Shown here piece by piece: positions 1 through 7,888 of a stretch of DNA of 22,910 nt (its first letter is position 1; each line of letters begins with the position of its first letter). The notes under the pieces are model-generated. The model did not search any database and was not told the DNA's origin. It saw only the letters and a program-made list of their open reading frames with translations. The translations under genes and the position numbers were made by a program. This DNA comes from a virus. The stretch spans positions 1 through 22,910 of the IMG/VR virus record IMGVR_UViG_3300049810_000308; one strand, written 5' to 3'.

Positions 1-258
1 GATCAAAGTTCTCATTTCGTGCATAGCTTCATTAGCTAGCTTTGCATCTATAACTTTTGATGCGGCATCTTTTGTTTGCCCAAGAATTGATTTGTCAGCA
101 AAGCGTTCTTTTTGTATTTGCTTTTCACCAGCAAACAAACCATCCAAAGCCCCGGCAATGTCTTTGATGTCGTTGGCTGTTGCAATATTGCCTTTAATAA
201 AATCTACAGACTTCTGCACCAAAGCGATGCCAGTCAGTGCGGCACTAATCGGCTCCAT
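1..258 (-). CDS. Hypothetical protein after the holin, possible lysis-associated membrane protein (partial)
   Basis: The frame opens with ATG at 258 and stays open to the window edge, giving 86 N-terminal residues; the C-terminus lies outside. An AGGAG sits about 8 nt before the ATG, inside the holin gene, and the two genes overlap by 14 nt. The protein starts MEPISAALTGIALVQKSVDF and continues as an Ala/Lys/Asp-rich, probably helical chain (KDIAGALDGLFAGEKQ), with no signal peptide. I remember longer marine-phage proteins with this N-terminus that end in a long helix and a C-terminal membrane segment. Together with the position directly after a holin, that suggests a lysis or spanin-like role. 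This is inference, because the diagnostic end is missing. I know no defined function for the family. Confidence 0.75.
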   Translation of the reverse strand, partial: MEPISAALTGIALVQKSVDFIKGNIATANDIKDIAGALDGLFAGEKQIQKERFADKSILGQTKDAASKVIDAKLANEAMHEMRTLI

Positions 259-415
259 CTTTGCGCTCCTGTAGCGCGTTCCAGATGCGTATAGACACCA
301 AGACAAAGGCACCGATCATGACAGCCAGTTCAACCCAATCTGTCGCGCTGACAACCCAAGGCGCACTCATCGCTCCGGCGGCAATAGTTAGGTCTTGGAC
401 TGTCTTGTGTTCCAT
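245..415 (-). CDS. Putative single-pass holin, T7 gp17.5-like
   Basis: A 56-residue frame begins with ATG at 415 and ends with TAG at 245-247. Its layout is a short polar N-terminus, one hydrophobic segment at about residues 28-44 (VELAVMIGAFVLVSIRIW), and a charged tail ending ERKDGAD. This matches class II holins such as T7 gp17.5 (67 residues, one membrane span, charged C-terminus). The gene order agrees: in T7 the holin directly follows the tail fibre. The start overlaps the stop of the upstream 60-residue gene by one base (TGATG), and the end overlaps the next gene by 14 nt, so translation is probably coupled. Holins oligomerise in the inner membrane and trigger lysis. No endolysin is visible in the window. 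A generic small membrane protein remains possible. Confidence 0.7.
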   Translation of the reverse strand: MEHKTVQDLTIAAGAMSAPWVVSATDWVELAVMIGAFVLVSIRIWNALQERKDGAD

Positions 416-597
416 CAGTCAGCATCCGCAATCGTAAGTGTGCCAGCCTCTACTTGGCGTAGGATTTCTGCGTAGTGGCGGTTGGCTGGGTCAAGCGGGA
501 CAAACATAGTTGTTCCATCTACAACAACCTCTATTGAGGTATTACTGCCATCAGTAGCGATATATTTTGCTGATGAAAAATCTATAAAATTATCCAT
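415..597 (-). CDS. Small tail-fibre-module protein, unknown function
   Basis: A 60-residue acidic protein with ATG at 597 and TGA at 415-417, starting two bases after the stop of the upstream gene. The N-terminal half looks like a beta segment (TSIEVVVDGTTMFVPLD). The C-terminal half reads PANRHYAEILRQVEAGTLT, a pattern common in small phage proteins encoded next to fibre genes, where a proline-started helix is followed by an acidic end. XkdW-type proteins have a similar short layout, but I cannot assign membership. There is no membrane segment or cysteine. Position between the fibre genes and the holin suggests a structural or assembly accessory for the tail tip. Confidence 0.75.
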   Translation of the reverse strand: MDNFIDFSSAKYIATDGSNTSIEVVVDGTTMFVPLDPANRHYAEILRQVEAGTLTIADAD

Positions 598-599
598 GT

Positions 600-1598
600 T
601 TATAGCTCCGCATCTGCTGTAAAGTTTCGCAGATAATGATTTCCACCATCAGTATCTAAACCCGCAAAGCCACCTGTCCACTGTATATTTACTGGATTTG
701 TTGGGTCAGAAGTATATGTTGTCGTCATTGTTGCACTAGCTCTTTTTTCAACTTTATAATGAACAACAATTTGAGCATAACCATCAGTAGTACTCATCAT
801 CCTAAAATTAGCTGGAAAATCATACTCCTCATAATATCTCTGACACAACGCCAACTCTTCACCAAAGCTGCGATGCTCAAACTCAGTGACTACTGAGCCG
901 ACTTCGAGTTGAACGCCTGTGAGGTAAAATGTTGCACTATTAGTAGCAATCCACTGCACTGAACCAGAGGTGCTATTTGCGGCAAACGCCCCTGATGTTG
1001 TCCATTGATTTGCGGTGCCGTGACCTGAAGAACCACCTCCCATATCCCAACGCAATATAATACCTTTGCCGTTAGTTTTATTCCAAGTACCACCCGTATC
1101 ACCAGCCCAAGACAGTGAAACCTTTGTCCAAGTATCCGCAGAACCAATGCTGAAAGTATTCAAATATCCACGACTTCCATCACTGTTATATGCAGTTACA
1201 GAATATGTGCCTGTAACACTCGACCGAACCCAAAATGACAGTGTAAGAGTTTGGGCATCGGAAGTACCATAAGCAGTGCGAATAATGTCATAACCCTCTA
1301 TGTCAGTATTAAAAGCATAGTAGTCACCTGACGCTATACTGCTATCAGCCGTTGTTACTGTTAGTTTGGTAGAATTAGAAAAGGTGTTATTTGGTACAGT
1401 CGAAGATTGTTCCATAGTAAAAACACCACCACCAGAAGCAAACCCCTTAAATCTGTCTATCCTGTATGTGCCTGATGATGACGCATTTACAGCCGATGTT
1501 CCACGTTGTGCCACGTTCATTGCACCATTGGTCACAAGATTCTTGCGACCTGACGGAGTGCTGGGTATCTGTGCTAGTTCTCTTGCGTTGCTAGTCAT
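600..1598 (-). CDS. Second tail fibre or adhesin protein with carbohydrate-binding-like beta domain
   Basis: A 332-residue protein whose ATG at 1598 shares one base with the TAA stop of the main fibre gene. The N-terminus contains GRKNLVTNGAMNVAQRGTS, a signature I know from many phage fibre and adhesin proteins. A long Ser/Thr/Gly-rich beta region follows at about residues 35-225. It includes TLTLSFWVRSSVTGTYSVTA and TWTKVSLSWAGDTGGTW, typical of jelly-roll carbohydrate-binding folds. It then reads TGVQLEVGSVVTEFEHRSFG and ELALCQRYYEEYD, another recurrent motif in such proteins. The C-terminus ends in a short beta domain. It probably sits at the tip of the tail fibre and binds surface glycans of the host. 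The fold assignment rests on pattern recognition. Confidence 0.85.
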   Translation of the reverse strand: MTSNARELAQIPSTPSGRKNLVTNGAMNVAQRGTSAVNASSSGTYRIDRFKGFASGGGVFTMEQSSTVPNNTFSNSTKLTVTTADSSIASGDYYAFNTDIEGYDIIRTAYGTSDAQTLTLSFWVRSSVTGTYSVTAYNSDGSRGYLNTFSIGSADTWTKVSLSWAGDTGGTWNKTNGKGIILRWDMGGGSSGHGTANQWTTSGAFAANSTSGSVQWIATNSATFYLTGVQLEVGSVVTEFEHRSFGEELALCQRYYEEYDFPANFRMMSTTDGYAQIVVHYKVEKRASATMTTTYTSDPTNPVNIQWTGGFAGLDTDGGNHYLRNFTADAEL

Positions 1599-4336
1599 TA
1601 TTCAGCCTCCAGTGCAGTCAAGCGTGTTTCAAAGTCGGCGTTTTGTGTTTCCAAGTCTTCGATGCGGTCTTTTTGGTCTGTGATTAGCTTCAAGAGAAGC
1701 GGCACAAAACGCTCATACTGCACACCTTCGGCAACTGGCGTATCCAATTCTGTTTCGACAGCCGCACCGTCATCATCATATGTGACTTCGTGTGTTGCAT
1801 AGTGAACAAGGCGCGGGTCGATAGCCGCAACTTCTTCGGCAATAAAACCCCAATGGCTATGGTCTGAATTATCTGCATCAAGAGTTGAGCGATAATACAC
1901 AGGCCGCAAGCCATAAAGTGCTTCTGCGTAAGATGCCTCAACATCTTCTATATCAGCTTTGTATTTTCTAGCAGAAACAGACCGCAAAAACAGACCACTA
2001 CTGTTAACAACCACATTAGCTGATGATGCCGAGCCATTATTATAGGTCGGCAAGCTAGTTATGTGGCCCGAACTGTCGATACGCATGCGTTCTGTGCCAT
2101 TAGTAAGGGCAACAAGGTTAGAGCCATCTGCCCCAATTTGAACATTATTTCCCGTTTCTGTATTATTACGAAAAACCATTTTTACAGCAGAATTGTCGGT
2201 ATCTAAAATAGCTGTAATTGCACTATTGCTAGGGTTGTCAATATGCAAACCTGCACTTGGGCTGCTCGTGCCGATGCCTACGTTGCCCGAACTGTCGATG
2301 CGCATGCGCTCCGTAGATTGTGTAGCAAAAGCCAGTGCATCATTGGCGTGTCGATATTCTACATAACCTCTATATCTATCAGTGCCAGTAGTGCCATCTG
2401 CAAAGCCAAGAGAATGTGTACCGTCTGTCGGTGAGAACAAGGTAATTCCACCTGAATCACTAGATGCAGTGCTACCTATAGAAACATCAACACCAGCACC
2501 TGCAACACCGCTATTGGTTGAGCCGATTTGTACATTGCCCGAATCGGTAAGGGTAACTCTGGTGCCAGTGCCGCCACCTTCATCCCAGTTGTCTATAAAC
2601 TCAAGTTTTCCACCGCTTGATTTGATATCCCAGTAAGACCCCAGACTATCGCTTGCACCTGTTTCAGCCAGTCGCAATGTTGCTTCTGCGGAACCAGACG
2701 ATGTTTCTGTGTCTCTAATGGTAACAATAGGATTAGCACCACGAATCTCGGCAATGGTGTCAGGGCTGGTTGTCCCAATTCCGACCCGATTATTCGTGCT
2801 GTCAACGTGCAGGGTGTTGGTGTCAAACGATACATCACCTGTGATGCCGCCACTAAACCCAACAGCACCACTAAAAGTGCCGCCAGCAGTTTTGGAAACC
2901 ATGTCGGCGGTGGTGAAAGATTTGAAAGCATATATGTTTACTTGATCGCCAACAGTTGCACCACTATCCAGCACAACACTGGTGCCATTGGTTGCAGTAA
3001 AATCTGCTGGGTCAAGCACCACACCATTCATTACAACTTGGAGATTGTCTACAGTGTAACTCAGTGTGGCACTGTTATCGTCACTGCCTGAGAATGTAGT
3101 TTGCCCAGCAGTGGCGGTATATTCGTACAGGATTAAACTTACATTGCCAGCCGAGGTTGCGGCTATCCAGTTTGCACCATCATAGACACGCATCTCATTG
3201 GCAGTAGAGTTAAAATAGAGATCGCCACTTGTGAGAGCATCACCATCATTATCTACTGTTGGATTACTGCTTTTGCTTCCAAGGTAAGTATCATCAAAGT
3301 TATCAAACGCAGATGCCGCGCTTGCCGCAGAAGCCGCCGCCGCAGTCTGTGAGGATGCCGCCGCAGTTGCAGAACTAGCCGCCGCAGTAGCCGAGGATGC
3401 GGCCTCAGTTGCTTTTGTTGTAGCCGTTGTAGCTGAAGTAGCGGCATTAGTAGCTGATGTTGCCGCTTCCGATGCCTTAGTTGTTGATGTGCTTGCAGAA
3501 GTTGCGGCATTAGTCGCGCTTGTAGCCGCCTCACTTGCTTTGGTTGTAGCTGTTGTTGCACTACTAGCGGCATTGGTAGCACTTGTGCTTGCTTCACTTG
3601 CCTTTGTAGTAGCTGTGGTGGCATTAGTAGCGGCAGATGTAGCAGAACTCGCCGCATTTGTTTCGCTAGTGCTTGCATTGCTGGCTGATGTTGATGCCTC
3701 TGATGCTTTAGTTGTAGCTGTGCTTGCTGAAGCCGCCGCGCTAGTTGCACTGCTAGCGGCATTAGTGGCTTGCGTGGGAGCCGCAGTAATAGCAGAAATA
3801 TTATTAGCACAAGTTTCAATGTCTGTTGCTTGGTCTGCAACAGTTTGTGTAGCTGTAATAGTCGGGCCAGCCTCCACAGCACCAGTAGTAGAGTTAAATG
3901 CCAGCACTTTACCAGCACGACCAGTAACATTTGGAAGGGTAACACTTACAGTTGTATCACTGTCTGACAAAACAATGCCACGACTTGCAAGATCCTCAAG
4001 ATCTGCAACCATAGCAATAATCTTATCTAACTCTGTGTTCAGAGATGAGACTTGGAACGGCCCGGAAGCTGGAAAGTCAGTAGTTCTTTCAAGGGTAACA
4101 TCACGAGTAATAACAACCTTATCATTCAGAGTTGCACCGGATGTGAGTGTAACTGTGCCAGTTGAGCCACTACCACCACTTACAGTATAATGAGTTGTGA
4201 TCGTCTTCAGTGTCTCGTTAATATAGACATTGAGGTCAGAGTTACTAAAAAACTCAAAAGGAACCGTAAACGCAGTCTGTCCAGCCGTAGCTGTGTACGC
4301 TATGCGTGGGTTGTTATCTGATATACTAATCGTCAT
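1598..4336 (-). CDS. Tail fibre with T7 gp17-like N-terminal domain and C-terminal S74 autocleaving chaperone
   Basis: A 912-residue protein with ATG at 4336 and an AGGA about 8 nt upstream. Residues 1-135 resemble the T7 gp17 N-terminal adaptor that attaches the fibre to the tail (AYTATAGQTAFTVPFEFF, then SGATLNDKVVITRDV, then SSLNTELDKI). Residues 190-343 are an Ala/Ser/Thr repeat. Residues 406-470 repeat part of the adaptor module. Residues 515-760 carry beta-helix-like repeats (VGIGTTSPDT; NVGIGTSSPSAG; two copies of TERMRIDSSG). The C-terminus is an intramolecular chaperone of the peptidase S74 type: S788 in SARKYKADIEDVE with K793 five residues later, then HWGFIAEEV, and a closing coiled coil at about 880-910. 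In that family trimerisation is followed by cleavage just before the serine. The protein is the likely main receptor-binding fibre. Confidence 0.95.
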   Translation of the reverse strand: MTISISDNNPRIAYTATAGQTAFTVPFEFFSNSDLNVYINETLKTITTHYTVSGGSGSTGTVTLTSGATLNDKVVITRDVTLERTTDFPASGPFQVSSLNTELDKIIAMVADLEDLASRGIVLSDSDTTVSVTLPNVTGRAGKVLAFNSTTGAVEAGPTITATQTVADQATDIETCANNISAITAAPTQATNAASSATSAAASASTATTKASEASTSASNASTSETNAASSATSAATNATTATTKASEASTSATNAASSATTATTKASEAATSATNAATSASTSTTKASEAATSATNAATSATTATTKATEAASSATAAASSATAAASSQTAAAASAASAASAFDNFDDTYLGSKSSNPTVDNDGDALTSGDLYFNSTANEMRVYDGANWIAATSAGNVSLILYEYTATAGQTTFSGSDDNSATLSYTVDNLQVVMNGVVLDPADFTATNGTSVVLDSGATVGDQVNIYAFKSFTTADMVSKTAGGTFSGAVGFSGGITGDVSFDTNTLHVDSTNNRVGIGTTSPDTIAEIRGANPIVTIRDTETSSGSAEATLRLAETGASDSLGSYWDIKSSGGKLEFIDNWDEGGGTGTRVTLTDSGNVQIGSTNSGVAGAGVDVSIGSTASSDSGGITLFSPTDGTHSLGFADGTTGTDRYRGYVEYRHANDALAFATQSTERMRIDSSGNVGIGTSSPSAGLHIDNPSNSAITAILDTDNSAVKMVFRNNTETGNNVQIGADGSNLVALTNGTERMRIDSSGHITSLPTYNNGSASSANVVVNSSGLFLRSVSARKYKADIEDVEASYAEALYGLRPVYYRSTLDADNSDHSHWGFIAEEVAAIDPRLVHYATHEVTYDDDGAAVETELDTPVAEGVQYERFVPLLLKLITDQKDRIEDLETQNADFETRLTALEAE
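3308..3769 (-). repeat. Ala/Ser/Thr-rich 21-residue repeats inside the tail fibre gene
   Basis: Fibre residues 190-343 are almost entirely Ala, Ser and Thr. The marker lysine of the TTKASEA or TTKATEA unit occurs at residues 210, 245, 266, 287 and 308, a spacing of 35, 21, 21 and 21. All are multiples of seven, fitting three-heptad units of a trimeric coiled-coil shaft. The first interval holds an extra 14 residues. The tract also produces long open frames in two other frames (plus strand 3489-4190, minus strand 3253-3945), which are compositional artefacts. Confidence 0.9.
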
Positions 4337-4360
4337 GGCGCAATCCTATCATAATTTGGC

Positions 4361-7300
4361 CTAGTTTCCACTCAAAGTTTCTCGGATGCCTTCTCTAAAG
4401 TCTCTATCCATTCCAAATAAAGACACCCAACCAGTAGGAGTATTGTATGCAATGCGTTTAGCACCCTCACTTTCTCTTCCATTTAAGAGATCGTTTACGC
4501 CCTGAAGCCATTCAGCAACCATGCCCGGTGCGGCACCAGCAAACTCTAATGAAGCATCGACACCATTGGGTCGATATTTTCCCCCAATAATTGAGTATTC
4601 GGGATCAACAGCACCAATTCCAATGGCAACATGTAACATCGAATAGGCAATATCGGAATACACACCAGCAATACCAGAGAAATCAAAAGTTCTTGCAATA
4701 ATGTCTACATTGTCTTTGCTTTCAAACCACCAATCAGGCTGTCTAAACTTTTGTGCAATATACGCCATGCCAAACAATGCCAATGCGCCTTGAACTCTGT
4801 TCATTCTTGCTGGATCTGCGAGAGATGCGGTTATTCTGTTTGTTGCCGCAAGACCAAAATCCCAGAACTGGAATGGTGCTGTCATCATACCATTCTCAAT
4901 GCGAACAAGATTAACATCGCGTGTTGATGCTTGCTTGTCTGGCTTATAACCAAGCTGTTTGGTTGCCCAGTTTTCTTTTACATAAACAACACCGCGAGTA
5001 ATAATTGGTTTGTCAAAAGCCGTAGCAAACATAATTGTGTTGCCCAAGCCCCTGTCCATTGCGGCCTCCCATTTAAAACGCAACTCACGCTGTCTTGGAG
5101 TTGCTTGAGGCCAGTTACTTACATTAGCAAAGTAAAAGTTACCATCTTGTATAATGGCATCAAATTCAGCTATCTCTTTGCAATCTTCCAACTCAAGGCC
5201 GTACCGAGCCATATACTCAATGTCATCACCTTGCGTCTTGCCACTGGCAATACGTTTGATTCTTTCGATGTAATGACTTTGACGCAACACAGCATCTATT
5301 ATGCGACCATACCTTGTAATAATACCAAGATTGTTACCAATCAAAGGAATGTTGTAAAAAGCATTGGTAATTGGATTTAATACTCGTTCTTTTGCATTTG
5401 GAACTACACGAGTAATATTGTCAGAAACCAATCTCATCTTACCTTGTGAGTTAAGAGCAATCTCCAAACCCCTAACTATCTTTTTTTGTTCGGCTACAGC
5501 AAGACCGTAAAGCTCACTTTTTGTATTGCTAATTAATGGATCAAGAGTTCTGCGGAATCCGTGTTCAAACACAACAGCACCCAAATCCCCAAGCGCGGCT
5601 ACACCAGCGTTATTAAGATAAGTAAGTCCAGCAATATCTTTTAATCCATCAATAACCTGTTGATCCCACCGATCAGGATTTTGACGATACATACCCATTG
5701 TGTATTCATAGTCAGCAAGCAAGTCTCTACGAACACCAGCTATTTCCTTGGGTGTTAGCTTGCCATCCTGATACATAAGCTCTTCAGCCTCATCCAAAAT
5801 ATCATCAATATTTTTCTTGCCAAAGTTTCTTGCCCACTCAATGCGCTGACCCATCTTGCGGGTATAAGCCGAAATAACCTGTTGGTCGCGTATAATAAAG
5901 TCTTTTACTTTCCACTCAGGAATATCAAGAGTACGCATACGAGTGTGCTTGCTACCCACAAGACCAGTTCCGGGTGTGTAGTTTTCAGCTTCTTCCATAA
6001 TGGTGCGAACAATACCTTCAGCAATCTCACGATCTGTAATTGCTGGATTGCGCTCAACCATTTTTTGGGAGTCTCTGTCCCAAACAAGTTTCTTTGGATT
6101 CTGCTGGACATGCTCTTCAATAATATTAGTAAACGCTTCTCGTTGCTCTGGGTCGCGCAACTTCAACTTGTCATAGTAAATTGGAAAGTAAAACTTTGCC
6201 CGATCAATACCATTAGAAAGCAAGGCTTCATTGTACTCTAAATCATTACGCAGTCTGGCAATGGTTTCCTCAAGTTTAGCAACACGACCTTGTTGTTTTT
6301 TGGTCATGCCTCTTTTGCCTTTATCTGTTTGGATGCCTTCTATTTCAGCTTCAGCATTTTCTATTTTTTCTTTTAGGTTAGCAATGCTGTCCTGAACATC
6401 CTTTTGTCCTTTGAACAAATTTAATTCAACAGCACGATCTTCATAATCCTTAAAAAACTCTCTAAGTATTGTAAAACTTTTTTTATCTACATCTGACAAA
6501 CTATCGTAGCGATTTGGCACATCCCAATCTTCACCAAACTCTATATATCTTTTTGCCAAGTCATTAAACCACTGTTCAAAACTTAACTTGTCTGTTGTAA
6601 ATGTGTAAACACTACTAGCATCCATTCCCACTAAAGGTGGAACAGACTTTAAATTTACTAAAACTTCTTTATCATACAAAGTTCTTAGTTCAGATAACAT
6701 TGCATCACCTCTTGCTTGATGAACAGGTGCGCGTTGCATAATTGATTGATAACCTCTGCCAACTACATTTCTAGCTGTTGCCATTGCCGCATTGCCATTG
6801 ATTGTAGAGTAAATACGTTTAACGGCATCCGGTATTTTATCATTCAAAAGAATACGTTTTGCTGGTGTAGACAATGCTCTGTAAAAAATGTTCTCTGTTG
6901 CAACAGTTTTTTTCAAACCCTCGCCAGCAATAGTTCTTTCATAAGCTAACTTATTTACACGATCTACATAACTAGCATCAGATTCGCCCGGTGTTCGCTT
7001 TACTTGTGATCGAACAAGTTCTTTATGAACCAAGAAATCTTTGTACTCTCTGCGGCTTTTTATATCGCCGGGATTAAATGGTGTTGCACCTTCAACTTCA
7101 GGAAGTGTCCAGACAGCCGCATCATACTGAGCATCCGCAACATCTTCATTTATTTCAATTTGATCTTTTTCAACTTTTACTGGTTGCTCTTGATCTGCAC
7201 CACGAACATAAGAAACTGTATAGCCCTCAACCTCACCTACAAAATCACCACGATCTGTAAGCATATCTTTTGTGGTATTAAGAGCATCTTCTGTATGCAC

Positions 7301-7888
7301 TCTCATATTCTTGTAAATAGAAGGAATGGAGCCAAACAAACTGCCCAGCGCAGTAGAAGCGGCAAGTGTCATACCAACTTCTGCTTTTGTAGCAAGCGGA
7401 TCGAAAGGAGCGCGTGTAGCCTCTCCAGCAAGGCCAGCCGCAAAACCACCTTTGGCAGATGCAGTAGCCGCTTGACGCACTGTCATACCACCTCTTGCAA
7501 GCAATCCCAGCTGACCAGCAACAGGCAAAGCAAACGCAACGTTAACAGGGTCTACAATCCCGGCAATCAACTGAGAAGGATAATACCAAGAGGTTTTGTC
7601 CAACTCATTTCGGATGCGTTGAGAACTGTTTATTTGAGACTTAATAAAATTTGCATGCTCTTTGTTTTTAGCCCTATACAAATCCTCTGTATGTAATTCA
7701 TACCCCTCAATATCTTCTCTAAAATCATAATTAGGGTCACGCTCAACACCTTCAAACTTTAAGAACTCTTGTGTTCGAGTTACTAAAGGAGAGTATTGGT
7801 ATGCGTAAGCATTAGATAGATTTTCAAAAAATCCACGCTCTCTTAAATCTTGTAACCCAAAGTCAGGTGTTGAAGTTTTAAAAGCCAT
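4361..7888 (-). CDS. Large internal virion (ejection) protein, T7 gp16-like by position
   Basis: A 1175-residue protein; ATG at 7888 shares one base with the TAA of the upstream gene. It is the largest gene and occupies the place of T7 gene 16 (1318 residues), directly before the fibre. Visible parts: a charged N-terminal 100 residues; hydrophobic or small-residue stretches at about 107-135 and 171-190 that could insert in a membrane; a coiled coil at about 497-557 (ANLKEKIENAEAEIEGI and ARLRNDLEYNEALL); and a hydrophobic C-terminal part with ALALFGMAYIAQKF and SMLHVAIGIGAV, ending near TPTGWVSLFGMDRDF. In T7 such proteins leave the head and form a conduit for DNA across the envelope. I see no N-terminal lytic transglycosylase motif such as T7 gp16 carries. 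Function is by synteny and size. Confidence 0.85.
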   Translation of the reverse strand: MAFKTSTPDFGLQDLRERGFFENLSNAYAYQYSPLVTRTQEFLKFEGVERDPNYDFREDIEGYELHTEDLYRAKNKEHANFIKSQINSSQRIRNELDKTSWYYPSQLIAGIVDPVNVAFALPVAGQLGLLARGGMTVRQAATASAKGGFAAGLAGEATRAPFDPLATKAEVGMTLAASTALGSLFGSIPSIYKNMRVHTEDALNTTKDMLTDRGDFVGEVEGYTVSYVRGADQEQPVKVEKDQIEINEDVADAQYDAAVWTLPEVEGATPFNPGDIKSRREYKDFLVHKELVRSQVKRTPGESDASYVDRVNKLAYERTIAGEGLKKTVATENIFYRALSTPAKRILLNDKIPDAVKRIYSTINGNAAMATARNVVGRGYQSIMQRAPVHQARGDAMLSELRTLYDKEVLVNLKSVPPLVGMDASSVYTFTTDKLSFEQWFNDLAKRYIEFGEDWDVPNRYDSLSDVDKKSFTILREFFKDYEDRAVELNLFKGQKDVQDSIANLKEKIENAEAEIEGIQTDKGKRGMTKKQQGRVAKLEETIARLRNDLEYNEALLSNGIDRAKFYFPIYYDKLKLRDPEQREAFTNIIEEHVQQNPKKLVWDRDSQKMVERNPAITDREIAEGIVRTIMEEAENYTPGTGLVGSKHTRMRTLDIPEWKVKDFIIRDQQVISAYTRKMGQRIEWARNFGKKNIDDILDEAEELMYQDGKLTPKEIAGVRRDLLADYEYTMGMYRQNPDRWDQQVIDGLKDIAGLTYLNNAGVAALGDLGAVVFEHGFRRTLDPLISNTKSELYGLAVAEQKKIVRGLEIALNSQGKMRLVSDNITRVVPNAKERVLNPITNAFYNIPLIGNNLGIITRYGRIIDAVLRQSHYIERIKRIASGKTQGDDIEYMARYGLELEDCKEIAEFDAIIQDGNFYFANVSNWPQATPRQRELRFKWEAAMDRGLGNTIMFATAFDKPIITRGVVYVKENWATKQLGYKPDKQASTRDVNLVRIENGMMTAPFQFWDFGLAATNRITASLADPARMNRVQGALALFGMAYIAQKFRQPDWWFESKDNVDIIARTFDFSGIAGVYSDIAYSMLHVAIGIGAVDPEYSIIGGKYRPNGVDASLEFAGAAPGMVAEWLQGVNDLLNGRESEGAKRIAYNTPTGWVSLFGMDRDFREGIRETLSGN

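Noticed and set aside
3253-3945. Minus-strand 230-codon frame rich in Leu, Gln and Arg
   Set aside because: It lies in another frame of the same repeat tract and has only repeat-derived composition.
3489-4190. Long plus-strand open frame of 233 codons, Ala/Val/Leu-rich
   Set aside because: It is opposite the Ala/Ser/Thr repeat of the fibre gene, where low-complexity codons keep other frames open; there is no neighbour on that strand and no recognisable domain.
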